DNA of 64,000 nt from an uncultured Acetatifactor sp. (GTDB lineage: Bacteria > Bacillota > Clostridia > Lachnospirales > Lachnospiraceae): the NCBI GenBank assembly GCA_934402315.1, contig CAKRTS010000001.1, positions 186,001 through 250,000 on the forward strand, in the 5' to 3' direction. The position numbers and the translations under genes are program-made. Under the pieces are notes generated by a model. The model was given only the letters and a program-made list of their open reading frames with translations, was not told where the DNA came from and did no database searches. Positions 35,269 to 44,692 of the stretch are shown in pieces. Every line of letters starts with the position of its first letter. The stretch's first letter is position 1.

Positions 35269-35784
35269 TTATACCTTTGTCGTGCTTCCGAAACCACCGT
35301 TACGGATGCCGTCCGCATCATCATCCACCGTGATTCCGTATTCCAGAAAGATTCCCTGCGCAAAGCCCGTTCCCTGCGGAACATCCACGGTCTTTCCCTC
35401 GTTGGAAGCGTTCGTCATCTTGATAAAAATATGTCCTTCGTTGTCCGAATAAAAATAGTCACTGTCGATGATACCGACAGTGTTGTTCATCTGGAGACGG
35501 TACTTGAAACCAAGACCGCTTCTCGGATAAATCTTCAACACCCAGTCCTCCTCCATTTTCACCCGGATTCCTGTCGGAATCTTGATCGTCGCCGCAGGCG
35601 GCAGTGAAAACGAAAACGGCGCGTGGAAATCATATCCGGCACTGCCGCGTGTCGCACGCCTCGGCAGCACAAGCGACTCGTACATATCCCGAATGTCTTC
35701 TTCTGTATACTGCGGAAATTCTTCCCGCATCGCATTCATAAAGTTTTCAGGGCTGACCTTGAAAAACTGTGCTATCTTCTTCAT
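35269..35784 (-). CDS. dut: dUTPase (deoxyuridine 5'-triphosphate nucleotidohydrolase)
   Basis: A 171-residue trimeric-type dUTPase that hydrolyses dUTP to dUMP and keeps uracil out of DNA. Motifs 1 (RGSAGYDFHA), 2 (PRSGLGFK), 3 (NNTVGIIDSDYF), 4 (AQGIFLEY) and 5 (GGFGSTT) are all recognisable. An N-terminal helical extension of about 40 residues precedes motif 1. It lies next to nrdG-nrdD, a nucleotide-metabolism cluster. Confidence 0.87.
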   Translation of the reverse strand: MKKIAQFFKVSPENFMNAMREEFPQYTEEDIRDMYESLVLPRRATRGSAGYDFHAPFSFSLPPAATIKIPTGIRVKMEEDWVLKIYPRSGLGFKYRLQMNNTVGIIDSDYFYSDNEGHIFIKMTNASNEGKTVDVPQGTGFAQGIFLEYGITVDDDADGIRNGGFGSTTKV

Positions 35785-35822
35785 ATTCTCATTTACTCCT
35801 GTTCTTCGGGCCTGAGTAATTC

Positions 35823-36383
35823 TCAGTCGCAGCAGCCGCAGATGTTCTCCGGCTTCTTTGTCATCTCATAGGAATCGGCATAATCCCCGCAGTGCAGCAC
35901 GGGAATGGTCGGGTCCGGCTGTGCAAGTGTCCTCTGTACATCGATCACCCGCTGGTTCGCACTGCCCTTCCAGAGCAGCTTTACGTCCTTCTCCTGCTCA
36001 TGAAACTCGCCGTCCACAAGGACATCCACATATTTCATCATCGGGTAATATAAAATATCCTCCCACGAATCCCCGGTGTACAGCCAGATTGTTTTATTCG
36101 GGTATTTACCCTTGATCTCCTCCATCAGCTCCCGCACGCCCAGCCGGTTCGCCGGGTGCAGGGGATCGCCGCCCGAGAAGGTAATTCCTGAAATATAGCT
36201 CTTATCCAGCTGTTCAAAAATTTCTGTCTTTGCATCCTCGTCAAACGCAAGTCCGCCGTCCGGATCCCATGTGATGGGATTCTGGCAGTTCTTACAACAG
36301 TGATTGCAGCCGGCGACCCATAGCACAACCCGCAGTCCGTCACCGTTCCGCATATCATCCTTTGTTATATTATGGTATCTCAT
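35823..36383 (-). CDS. nrdG: Anaerobic ribonucleotide reductase activating protein NrdG
   Basis: A 186-residue radical-SAM activase that puts the glycyl radical on NrdD. The CX3CX2C cluster motif is read in GCNHCCKNCQNP near residue 26, with an extra Cys inside, and TFSGGDPL follows. A C-terminal CGCC tail is present. It starts 3 bp after nrdD and is surely cotranscribed. Confidence 0.95.
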   Translation of the reverse strand: MRYHNITKDDMRNGDGLRVVLWVAGCNHCCKNCQNPITWDPDGGLAFDEDAKTEIFEQLDKSYISGITFSGGDPLHPANRLGVRELMEEIKGKYPNKTIWLYTGDSWEDILYYPMMKYVDVLVDGEFHEQEKDVKLLWKGSANQRVIDVQRTLAQPDPTIPVLHCGDYADSYEMTKKPENICGCCD

Positions 36384-36386
36384 GAT

Positions 36387-38585
36387 TTACATACTTTTCC
36401 TTTCCGCAATCTCCGCCATCTTGGCGTCATTCAGTCTGGTATCCCCATGCACGCGGGAATAGGACAGATAACCGTTCATCCGGTCGATCTTTGTCAGATT
36501 GCGGCTGCCGCACTTCGGGCAGACATCCATCTCGAGCTCCTGATGCCCGCAGTCATCACAGTATGCCAGTGAAAGATTCACTCCCTCATAGAAGCCCATA
36601 TCCATCGCCCGGTGGATCAGCGTCTTAATCGCCTCCATATTATAGTCGATCGGATATTTCACATACTGGATTTTGCCGCCGTTGCAGAGATTCCAGAAAC
36701 GGTCCTCCTTGTCCTGCTTCTCGATCGGCGTAATATCCTCGGCGACATGGCAGTGGAAGCTGTTGCTGACATACTCTCTGTCGGACACGCCCTCCACGAT
36801 ACCATATTTCTTGCGGAACTGCTTTACCTGTACACCGCAGAGATTCTCCGCAGGTGTTCCGTAAATAGCATAAAGATTGCCGTCCGCCTCCTTAAACTCG
36901 TTGACTCTGGTATTGATGTATTCCATGACATCCAGTGCAAACTGTCCGTCCTCCACCAGCGATTTTCCGTTGTAAAGCTCCTGCAGCTCATTCAGGGCAG
37001 TGATGCCGAAGCTGGCTGTAGCTGACTTCAGCAGCGGCTTGATCTTGTCATGCAGCTGCAAATGTCCGCCGAGGAAGCCGCCCTCGCAGTAAGCCAGAGG
37101 GTTTGTCGATGCCCGCATCTCCCCAAGGTAGGCGTAAGTGCGGATATGGAGCTGACGGATCAGATTCAGATAATAGTCCAGTACCTCGTAAAAATCCCTG
37201 CTCTCCTTGCGCGCCTTCGCAAGGATCATCGGCAGATGGAGCGAAACCGCTCCGATGTTAAAGCGACCGACAAATACCGGCATATCCTTGTCATCCGCCG
37301 GATGCATGCCGCCCCTCTCATACCACGGCGACAGGAACGCACGGCAGCCCATGGGCGAAACGATCCTGCCATACTGCTTGTACATGCTCGCAACATAGCC
37401 CTTTCCCGTGAGACTCAGCCAGTCGGGATACATGGTCTTCGCAGAGCATTCCACGCCGGCTTCAAACACATCCTCAAGCGGCTTTCCGGGTCCGTGAAGG
37501 TTCTCGTCATACAGGAAAACAATCTTCGGGAACAGAACCGGCTTCTTGCAGTCCTTCTTTCCCTGACCTCTTCTTCTCACATTCAGCATCGTGATTGTCG
37601 CAAGCTTTGCAAACCGTCCGGTTCCCGTACCCGCCGTCACTGTAATGAACGGATAGTCACCGCGGCTGCTTCCCACAGTGTTAAACTTGTACTCCCAACC
37701 TTGGAAGCCCTGCTCATATTCGCGCACGACATCCGCGTAAGCCTCTGCCTCCGCTGTATCCTTATCGATTCCCAGACGAAGGTATTTCTCGATGTATTTG
37801 TGATAAGACTTCTCCGCATAAGGCTCCAGAATCAGATCCACGCTCGGCACCGTGAAGCCGCCGTACTGCTGGCTTGCCGCGCTTAAAACGATGTCGCCGA
37901 TGACATCGAAGGCAACATCCAGTGACTTCGGCTCGTTGTACCAGACATTTCCCATCTCAAAGCCGCCGCTCAGGACATTCTGGACATCGAACAGACAGCA
38001 GTTCATCGTATCTCTTCGCGCAGACATATCATGTACATAGATATAGCCGTCACGACATGCCTGAATCTCCTCCGTCGTCATAAAGAACTTCTGGTAAAGC
38101 TCTTTGTTCAGCTGGTTAAAGATCAGACTTCTCTTCGTCGCAACAAGAGCTGAATCGGTGTTGGCATTCTCCTTGTCCCCGATGTACATGATCGACTGGC
38201 TCTTCTTGTAGACATCATCCAGCATGCGGACAAAGTCCTGCTTATAGTTTCTGTAATCCCGGTAGCTCTTCGCCACGACGGGCTTCACCTGCTCCAACGC
38301 ACTCTCCACAATATTGTGCATAATGGGAATCGGTATCTCGTCAGACTCCAGCTCGTTCACCTTGTCGATCACATACTGGCAGATGTGTTCCTCCTCTTCC
38401 TTGGTGAACTTTGTCAGCGCCCTGTATGCACTCTTGCCGACCGCATTGATGACCTTCTGGACATTGAAGGCTTCCTTGCTGCCGTCCTTCTTAATCACAT
38501 ATACACATTTTACCGGCTTAAACTCCTGACCGTAATCGGTGTTGTCTGTGGTTGCCTGATCGAAATTACTGCTCATAGAATCCAT
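36387..38585 (-). CDS. nrdD: Anaerobic ribonucleoside-triphosphate reductase NrdD
   Basis: A 732-residue class III reductase reducing ribonucleotides without oxygen. Residues about 25-115 form the ATP-cone, and the catalytic barrel follows. The C-terminal zinc site reads CDDCG...CPKCGSRN, then the glycyl-radical loop RMNGYLSYSR. Two Met codons, 38585 and 38576, are both possible starts behind GGAGGGG. Two NrdR boxes lie upstream, so copper- or ATP-like nucleotide sensing by NrdR is the likely control. Confidence 0.96.
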   Translation of the reverse strand: MDSMSSNFDQATTDNTDYGQEFKPVKCVYVIKKDGSKEAFNVQKVINAVGKSAYRALTKFTKEEEEHICQYVIDKVNELESDEIPIPIMHNIVESALEQVKPVVAKSYRDYRNYKQDFVRMLDDVYKKSQSIMYIGDKENANTDSALVATKRSLIFNQLNKELYQKFFMTTEEIQACRDGYIYVHDMSARRDTMNCCLFDVQNVLSGGFEMGNVWYNEPKSLDVAFDVIGDIVLSAASQQYGGFTVPSVDLILEPYAEKSYHKYIEKYLRLGIDKDTAEAEAYADVVREYEQGFQGWEYKFNTVGSSRGDYPFITVTAGTGTGRFAKLATITMLNVRRRGQGKKDCKKPVLFPKIVFLYDENLHGPGKPLEDVFEAGVECSAKTMYPDWLSLTGKGYVASMYKQYGRIVSPMGCRAFLSPWYERGGMHPADDKDMPVFVGRFNIGAVSLHLPMILAKARKESRDFYEVLDYYLNLIRQLHIRTYAYLGEMRASTNPLAYCEGGFLGGHLQLHDKIKPLLKSATASFGITALNELQELYNGKSLVEDGQFALDVMEYINTRVNEFKEADGNLYAIYGTPAENLCGVQVKQFRKKYGIVEGVSDREYVSNSFHCHVAEDITPIEKQDKEDRFWNLCNGGKIQYVKYPIDYNMEAIKTLIHRAMDMGFYEGVNLSLAYCDDCGHQELEMDVCPKCGSRNLTKIDRMNGYLSYSRVHGDTRLNDAKMAEIAERKSM

Positions 38586-38633
38586 TCCCCTCCGTATCCT
38601 CTGTTGCTTTACAGTGTTTGTTAAAGCAAGCTC

Positions 38634-38682
38634 TTAACTAAATATAGGCGGTATCTCTTTTCTAATCCCTATATATTGTACC
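38634..38682 (-). promoter_or_regulatory. Tandem NrdR boxes upstream of nrdD
   Basis: CTATATATTG (38669-38678) matches the NrdR core CwATATATwG exactly. CTAAATATAG (38638-38647) matches at 9 of 10 positions. Their starts are 31 bp apart, the three-helical-turn spacing known for NrdR operators. They lie 53-93 bp before the nrdD start. Confidence 0.82.
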
Positions 38683-38746
38683 CATCATATAACAGTATAA
38701 GAAAGAATCCACTGCTTGTCAACGAACACAGCCCTAAAAAATTACA

Positions 38747-38787
38747 CAAAAAAAGGAGCCTTGATTTAGAATAAATTCAGCTCCTCT
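38747..38787 (-). terminator. Terminator of the WYL regulator gene
   Basis: On the minus strand AGGAGC and GCTCCT frame a long hairpin, strengthened by an inner AATTTA/TAAAT pairing, followed by seven T. It begins directly after the stop codon of the WYL gene. Confidence 0.82.
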
Positions 38788-39795
38788 TTATCCGGGAAGC
38801 CCGTCCGTCAGCTGCATCGTTTTCACAATATCAGTCAACCAGCCCTGATACTGCTCCTTCACGGCAGCCGGGCTGACAATCACAGCCTCTCTGCCTATAC
38901 CGGCAAGCCAGCCGAAAAACTGCCCGCTGACAGCAACCCTCACACGGATGCGGAACACGCGATCCGTCATCGGCCGGATGTCCGCCTCCCTGCCAAAGCG
39001 GTCGAGAACGACACCAATCAGCCGGTTCGGGAACTGCAGCGTCACCGTCTCCTCATCGCCGCTGAACATGCCGAAGGTCAGGTTCGTATAGACTGCAGGA
39101 TCCACCATTTCAAACTGCTCCAGCCCCTCCCGCTCGTCCTTCAGGACATCGACATGTCCCATCTTATCCACGCGGTAATGCTTCATAATGCCGTCCACGC
39201 TGTCATAGGCGGCAAGATAATAGTTTTCCTCGCGCCAGATCAATGCCCACGGGCTGACCTTCCTCTTCCCGCCCACGCGGGGCACAAGCTCCTTATTCAG
39301 ATTCCAGTCAAGGTACTGAAAGCTGATCTGACGGTTCTCCTGAATCGCCCTGTGAATATTATCAATATTATAATAGATGCTCTCGTTCTCTGTCTTGATT
39401 CGCCCGGCGACATAGACCTGTCTCTGCAGCTTTCCGGCATCCTGTTTTCCCGCCAGCAGTTCCAGCTTCTTGATCAGGCTTCTCGACTTCCGCGACGTGA
39501 TAAAGCGCGAGGACTGCACCGCATCCACGAGCAGCTTCAGCTCTGCAAGCTCAAACTCACGGCTCGCCATATAATAGCCTCCGCCGAGCCGGCTACGCAC
39601 CTGTACAATATCGTAGCCGAAGTCACAGAGCTTCTCTATATCATCATAAATGCTCTTCCGCTCGGAATGTATACCGTTGGCATCCAGATAGGCAATGATG
39701 TCCGTCGTACTCGCCGGATGATTTTCGTCCGTGTTTTCCGTCAGAAGCTTTATGATATACAGCAATTTCAGTTTCTGTCCCGCCGACTTTGCCAT
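38788..39795 (-). CDS. WYL-domain transcriptional regulator
   Basis: A 335-residue regulator with an N-terminal winged helix (about 8-75, ERKSIYDDIEKLCDFGYDI), a WYL domain from about residue 145 (SFQYLDWNLNK, SPWALIWREENYYLAAYD) and a C-terminal WCX-like domain. WYL proteins bind nucleic acid or nucleotide ligands and often control stress, DNA-repair or defence genes. It is followed by no obvious partner. The divergent or downstream target is unknown. Confidence 0.9.
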   Translation of the reverse strand: MAKSAGQKLKLLYIIKLLTENTDENHPASTTDIIAYLDANGIHSERKSIYDDIEKLCDFGYDIVQVRSRLGGGYYMASREFELAELKLLVDAVQSSRFITSRKSRSLIKKLELLAGKQDAGKLQRQVYVAGRIKTENESIYYNIDNIHRAIQENRQISFQYLDWNLNKELVPRVGGKRKVSPWALIWREENYYLAAYDSVDGIMKHYRVDKMGHVDVLKDEREGLEQFEMVDPAVYTNLTFGMFSGDEETVTLQFPNRLIGVVLDRFGREADIRPMTDRVFRIRVRVAVSGQFFGWLAGIGREAVIVSPAAVKEQYQGWLTDIVKTMQLTDGLPG

Positions 39796-39829
39796 ATCCG
39801 CCCTCCGATTCCGCTGTCCCTACACCTTC

Positions 39830-39991
39830 CTACGCTTCCTTGTGGTCGGTTGTCTCCAGCTCTTTCTTTGCGTTCTTTTTCTTCGCCAGTGTAATCCCGA
39901 TGAAACAGGCAACCGCACAGACAGCAACAATAATCAGCAGCAGCACCCCATATGACAGAAACATTCTTCCAAATTCCACAAAATTATTCAT
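39830..39991 (-). CDS. 53-residue single-pass membrane peptide
   Basis: This short frame has ATG 39991 behind AGGAGAG and a TAG stop at 39830-39832. The product has a short N-terminus, one membrane helix at about residues 13-36 and a strongly charged Lys/Glu tail. I see no named family. The good ribosome site and the transmembrane-plus-charged-tail layout support a real gene. It lies between the WYL gene and the MutS paralogue. Confidence 0.65.
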   Translation of the reverse strand: MNNFVEFGRMFLSYGVLLLIIVAVCAVACFIGITLAKKKNAKKELETTDHKEA

Positions 39992-40091
39992 CGCTTATAT
40001 CTCTCCTGTTTTTCAATAAATTTGCGTTACCTCAAGTATACCAACCCCGCCGTTTCCAGTCAAGCAGCAGACTCCACCTTCCGGTCTGTCG

Positions 40092-41795
40092 TCAGACATC
40101 CGCCGGCAGGCTCCACTTTCCGGTCTCCAGAAAGGCTTCCGCCTGTCCCGATGCCTGTTCGATGATGCTCCGGTCATAGCCCATCAGCTCCAGCAGCTTT
40201 ATCGCGTTGCGCGTCGTTGCCTTCCCCTGCTGTAACCTGTAATTAAAGCTGATGTCCCCATCCCTGACATCTTCTTCAAAGTGATAGTTGTCATAATATA
40301 TCCGAAGCAGATCCGTAAGTTCAATGTCATGCGTGGCGGCAAAGCAGAAAATTCCGGCTCCCCCAAGGGATTTCAGTATCTGCGTGGAAGCTGCAATCCT
40401 CTCCACCGTATTCGTTCCCCGAAGCACCTCATCGACAAAGCAGAGCACAGGCTTTTTCCCGGAAGCCGCCGCGTCGAGAATGCGCTTCAACGCCTTGATC
40501 TCAACGATATAATAACTCTCCCCGCTGCCGATGTCGTCCCGCAGCGCCATGGAGGAATAGACATAAAAGAACGGAGCGCGGTACTCGTCCGCCGTACCGG
40601 TATGAATCGTCTGGGCAAGAATCGCGTTGATTGCCACCGTCTTCAGGAAGGTGGACTTACCGGAGGCATTCGAGCCGGTGAGAAGAACCCCTCTTTCCGA
40701 GATAATGGTATTCTTGACAGGCTTCTCCAACAACGGATGGTATGCATCTCTCAGGCCGACCCTCTCCTCCCCGATAAATTTCGGGAGACACCAGCCGTTT
40801 TCGAGGGACTGTCGGAATATCCATACGGACACCGCTGTCTCCAGATATCCAACGGTTGAAATCAGGGCATCCACATCCTCTATGTGTCCGCGCAGCACGC
40901 TCAGCATACGATTAAACTTAATCAGATCCGCATGAAAAACCATTCTGATATAGTCCATAAACACGCCGATAATATCGCCGGATGCCGCTCCCGCCCGGCT
41001 GTTCCCCGCGCTCATGACCCAGAAGGAATTTCTTCTCAGCGCCTGCATGTTCCGCTTGTGGAGCCGGATGCTCTCCAGCTCCTCCTCACAGCCCGCAAGC
41101 TTCAGCTTCTCCACCTCATCACAGACCGATAACAGCCGTATAATATAGGCAAAGCTGGTAATGTAGGGATCAATCTCGTTCTTTTCCTTGAAATAGGTGA
41201 TAATGTTGTAGATCATCAGCACGACAAGCCCTACGATACCGATCTGGAACTTAACCCAGAGCATTGCAATCAGCGGCAGGAAAAGCAGATCACAGATATA
41301 ATTTTTCAGGTTGCTTCTCTCCCCGAGGTAATCCAGATTATCTATATAGTCATAAAGAGAATATTTTCCCGTGTATCCCAATTTATTCATCCGGAACTGA
41401 AAGCGTACGCGCTCGTCCCGATGCGTGCCGAAGGCATTGACTACCTTTTCAAAGTGTTCCAGTTCTTCGTTCCTCTGATACAAGGTCCGCAGCTTGTAAT
41501 ACAGATATTCCTCTCCCGATGCGGACAAGGTATAGTTCATCCTCTTAAAGATCTCATCCATTCCGAGATCATTCCATGTAATATCGTCGATCTGCCCATC
41601 CTTTTCATGGCGCAGATAATAGCTTTTTATCTTTTCATAGCGTTCCAGCGCATATTTCTTATCCGCGAGCTCCAGATACCCCTCCCGCAGTTTGTCGACA
41701 AATTCCTTTTCCGCCTTTTTTGCCCTGCCACCCTCCAACGCAAAGATCATAATTGCGAAAGCGACAAGCGCAGCGACCATAATCAAATATTCCAT
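40092..41795 (-). CDS. Membrane-anchored MutS-family ATPase
   Basis: A 567-residue MutS paralogue. It has one N-terminal membrane helix and a second hydrophobic pair at about residues 180-215, no mismatch-binding domain, and a C-terminal ATPase with Walker A TGSNASGKST, VDEVLRGTNT and the FAATHD switch. This resembles the MutS2-related membrane group in clostridia, whose role is unknown. A DNA mismatch function is unlikely. No strong ribosome site precedes the start, and a hairpin lies 11 bp upstream. Confidence 0.82.
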   Translation of the reverse strand: MEYLIMVAALVAFAIMIFALEGGRAKKAEKEFVDKLREGYLELADKKYALERYEKIKSYYLRHEKDGQIDDITWNDLGMDEIFKRMNYTLSASGEEYLYYKLRTLYQRNEELEHFEKVVNAFGTHRDERVRFQFRMNKLGYTGKYSLYDYIDNLDYLGERSNLKNYICDLLFLPLIAMLWVKFQIGIVGLVVLMIYNIITYFKEKNEIDPYITSFAYIIRLLSVCDEVEKLKLAGCEEELESIRLHKRNMQALRRNSFWVMSAGNSRAGAASGDIIGVFMDYIRMVFHADLIKFNRMLSVLRGHIEDVDALISTVGYLETAVSVWIFRQSLENGWCLPKFIGEERVGLRDAYHPLLEKPVKNTIISERGVLLTGSNASGKSTFLKTVAINAILAQTIHTGTADEYRAPFFYVYSSMALRDDIGSGESYYIVEIKALKRILDAAASGKKPVLCFVDEVLRGTNTVERIAASTQILKSLGGAGIFCFAATHDIELTDLLRIYYDNYHFEEDVRDGDISFNYRLQQGKATTRNAIKLLELMGYDRSIIEQASGQAEAFLETGKWSLPADV

Positions 41796-41806
41796 CTATA
41801 AATTTC

Positions 41807-41834
41807 GGTGGGCTGCTCTGTCAAACAGCCCACC
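41807..41834 (-). terminator. Hairpin between the purine permease and the MutS paralogue
   Basis: GGTGGGCTG (41807-41815) pairs perfectly with CAGCCCACC (41826-41834). On the minus strand it is followed by GAAATTTATAG, so the T-run is weak. It may act as a partial terminator after the permease or as a leader hairpin before the MutS-like gene. Confidence 0.55.
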
Positions 41835-41899
41835 ACTCCATTCTGCTTTTCTCTTATTCCGCATACCCGGCTCTGATGCCGGTCTGCTGTCAGATACTT

Positions 41900-43327
41900 T
41901 TATGCCACAAGGAAAAACTTCACAAGGAAGATCAGGGAAAGGACATAGGTCAGCACGGAAACATCCTTTGCCTTTCCGGTGAACAGCTTGATGACAGTGT
42001 AAACAATCAGTCCGATACCGATGGCATGTCCGATGGAACCGGAGATCGGCATGGCGATCAGCATGAGTGCAACCGGTGCGGACTGGGTAATGTCACTGAA
42101 ATCGACATTCTTCAGACCGGTAAGCATCAGGATACCAACATAGATCAGTGCGGATGAGGTTGCCGCTGCCGGAATGATTGCTGCAACCGGTGCAAGGAAA
42201 ATACATGCAAGGAACGCGATACCTGTGGTAAACGCTGTCAGACCGGTACGTCCGCCTGCCTCCACGCCGGAAGCAGACTCTACGAAGGTAGTTACGGTAG
42301 AGGTTCCGGTTGCTGCGCCGGCAATGGTGCCGACTGCATCTGCGAGCAGCGCCTCCTTCATCTGCGGCATCTTTCCGTCCTTGTCCAGCATACCCGCACG
42401 GCTTGCTGTGCCGACAAGGGTTCCGATCGTGTCAAACATATCAATGATACAGAAGGTGACGATCAATGTGGTCACGGTAAACCAGCCAATCTTGGCAAAA
42501 CCGGCGAAATTAAACTTGAAAAGGGTCGTTGCCGCCATATCTCCAAAAGGCGGAATAAAGGATGCCGTCGCCAGAGACGCAAACGGATTTGTGCCAAGGA
42601 AGATCGCCTGTCCTGCCCAGTTGATGATGCTTGCCACGAGCATTCCGAGAAGCACCGCCGCCTTCACGCCCTTCTGTGCAAGGATGATGATGACAAACAG
42701 TCCGATAAACATTGTGACAACGCCCAATACCATAGCGGTATAGCCGCTTCCCATATTTTCTTTCGCAAGACTGGGTGTCAGTGCGCCGAAGAAATCTCTC
42801 ATCACAAAGAACGGCCCGCCGTTTTCAGAATAGACTCCCGCGTTAGAGCCAAGTCCGATGTTCAGAAGCATCAGTCCGATTGCAGGCGCAATGCCGTGGC
42901 GGACGCCGAGCGGAATCGCATCCACGATCTTCTCACGCACATTCAGCACGGAAAGGATCAGGAAAATGATACCCTCGATCAGTATGATGCAGAGTGCCGC
43001 CTGAAAGGACTCAAGATAGGTCATGCCCGTCAGTCCGACGATGTTTGCGACAACGATGGCAAAGAAGCTGTTCAGTCCCATGCCGGGCGCCATTGCAAAG
43101 GGCTTGTTGGCAACGAATGCCATCACGAAAATACCGATTGCGGATGCAATACAGGTTGCAAGGAAAACACCGTTCCAGAGCTCCTTCCCCTCTGCGCCGA
43201 AGCCCGTCAGCAGGTTCGGGTTCAGGGCAATGATGTACGCCATTGTCATGAACGTGGTCAGACCGGCAATCACTTCAGTCTTTGCCGTCGTCTTGTTCTC
43301 CTTAAGTTTGAATAATTTCTCTAACAT
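41900..43327 (-). CDS. Guanine/hypoxanthine permease (NCS2, AzgA type)
   Basis: A 475-residue, roughly 12-14-helix transporter of the AzgA/PbuG branch of nucleobase permeases. Family motifs include FMTMAYIIALNP in helix 1, MAPGMGLNSFF and a VESASGVEAGGRTGLTA segment. It imports guanine, hypoxanthine or adenine. It ends the nucleoside-salvage cluster, 63 bp after the deaminase gene, and GGAGGGAG precedes the start. No purine riboswitch was seen upstream. Confidence 0.93.
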   Translation of the reverse strand: MLEKLFKLKENKTTAKTEVIAGLTTFMTMAYIIALNPNLLTGFGAEGKELWNGVFLATCIASAIGIFVMAFVANKPFAMAPGMGLNSFFAIVVANIVGLTGMTYLESFQAALCIILIEGIIFLILSVLNVREKIVDAIPLGVRHGIAPAIGLMLLNIGLGSNAGVYSENGGPFFVMRDFFGALTPSLAKENMGSGYTAMVLGVVTMFIGLFVIIILAQKGVKAAVLLGMLVASIINWAGQAIFLGTNPFASLATASFIPPFGDMAATTLFKFNFAGFAKIGWFTVTTLIVTFCIIDMFDTIGTLVGTASRAGMLDKDGKMPQMKEALLADAVGTIAGAATGTSTVTTFVESASGVEAGGRTGLTAFTTGIAFLACIFLAPVAAIIPAAATSSALIYVGILMLTGLKNVDFSDITQSAPVALMLIAMPISGSIGHAIGIGLIVYTVIKLFTGKAKDVSVLTYVLSLIFLVKFFLVA

Positions 43328-43390
43328 GTTTTTGTATCTCCCTCCTATGTATTTTAAAATGATTAGAGAAGTTTCGCTTTCGCGAATATG

Positions 43391-44692
43391 TTAAGCGTTA
43401 AGGATACGCTTCACAATCTTATTACATCTTTCATAGATTTCATCGACACTCTCGCCGACGTTGAACTCTCCCTCCCGATAGAGGATCTTTCCGTTGATCA
43501 TGGTCATGAGTACGTTCGACTTGCTTCCGCTATAGACCAGATTTTTCGGGATATTATGGATCGGCTGCATGTTTGGCTGGTGCAGATCGATCAGTATCAG
43601 GTCAGCGAGCCTGCCCTTTGCCAGCACATCCGCCTTCGGCAGGCGCATTGCCTTTGCGCCGTTCACCGTAGCCATCTGCAGCACCTTCAGCGCATCCATG
43701 CTCGCGGAATCCTCCTCGCGCAGCTTGCTCAGCCCCGTCACGAGGAACATCTCCCGGAACATATCCAGACAGTTATTGCTTGCCGGGCCGTCCGTGCCGA
43801 TTGCAACCGGGATCTTCCTTCTGTCAAATTCCGCAACCGGCGCAATGCCGCTCGCCAGCTTCATGTTGGATGCCGGGTTTGTAATCACGGAGAGCCTGCG
43901 TCTGCGGAACACCTCCATATCTCCGTCCGTCATATGAACACAGTGGTATCCGCCTCCGCCGAACTCAAAAATTCCCATCATGTCGAGGAACATCGCCGGA
44001 GTCATGCCGTATCTCTCCCTGCATGCCTCCACCTCCTGCTTTGTCTCGGCAAGATGTGTGTACACCGGCGCCCGGTACTTATGTGCAAGCTGGGAAAGCC
44101 GGTAAATCAGATCCTTGGAACAGGTGTATTCCGCGTGAAATCCGAGCTGGTAGCTGATTAGCGGGTCCTTCTTGTTCCATCTTAAATACTGCTCCTCCAC
44201 CTGCTCGATCGAGGAGGTAAAATTATTGAGTCCACTTGTCAGGACACAGCGCATCCCCATGTCGATACAGGCCTCTGCGATCGTGTCCGGTGTCAGATAC
44301 ATCTCGAAAATGGATGTGATGCCGGAGGTCAGGTATTCTAAGATCGCCAGCTTTGTCAGCTCGTAAATATCTTCTCCGGTGAGCTTCGCCTCCATCGGAA
44401 ATACCTTTTCCTGCAGCCATTTCTGCAGCGGTACATCATCCGCATAGGAGCGCAGAAATGTCATGGCGGAATGGGTATGCGCATCCTTGAAGCCGGGCAT
44501 CAGAAGATTTCCCTTGCAGTCCAGCTCCACATCCCACTTAATCTTTGGGAAGCCACTGCTCCACTCGCTCTGTAATTCTCCCTGTTCCGCGACGCAGACG
44601 ATCTTTTCATTCTTGATCCAGATCTCTCCGTCGAAAACCTGTCGGTTCTTCTCCATCGTCAGAATCTTTGCATGATAGAGCCTGATATTCAT
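43391..44692 (-). CDS. Amidohydrolase, MTA/SAH-deaminase type
   Basis: A 433-residue metal-dependent amidohydrolase of the cytosine-deaminase-like group. Metal ligands are visible: DAHTHSAMTF, FHAEYTCS, THLAE and IGTDGPASNN. The last motif is typical of 5'-methylthioadenosine/S-adenosylhomocysteine deaminases, though other nucleoside or guanine deaminases share parts. Its ATG overlaps the cytidine deaminase stop (ATGA), so it belongs to the salvage operon. Confidence 0.87.
   Translation of the reverse strand: MNIRLYHAKILTMEKNRQVFDGEIWIKNEKIVCVAEQGELQSEWSSGFPKIKWDVELDCKGNLLMPGFKDAHTHSAMTFLRSYADDVPLQKWLQEKVFPMEAKLTGEDIYELTKLAILEYLTSGITSIFEMYLTPDTIAEACIDMGMRCVLTSGLNNFTSSIEQVEEQYLRWNKKDPLISYQLGFHAEYTCSKDLIYRLSQLAHKYRAPVYTHLAETKQEVEACRERYGMTPAMFLDMMGIFEFGGGGYHCVHMTDGDMEVFRRRRLSVITNPASNMKLASGIAPVAEFDRRKIPVAIGTDGPASNNCLDMFREMFLVTGLSKLREEDSASMDALKVLQMATVNGAKAMRLPKADVLAKGRLADLILIDLHQPNMQPIHNIPKNLVYSGSKSNVLMTMINGKILYREGEFNVGESVDEIYERCNKIVKRILNA

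Noticed and set aside
43328..43390. Purine riboswitch before the guanine/hypoxanthine permease
   Set aside because: The gap is 63 bp within an operon and shows no purine aptamer core.
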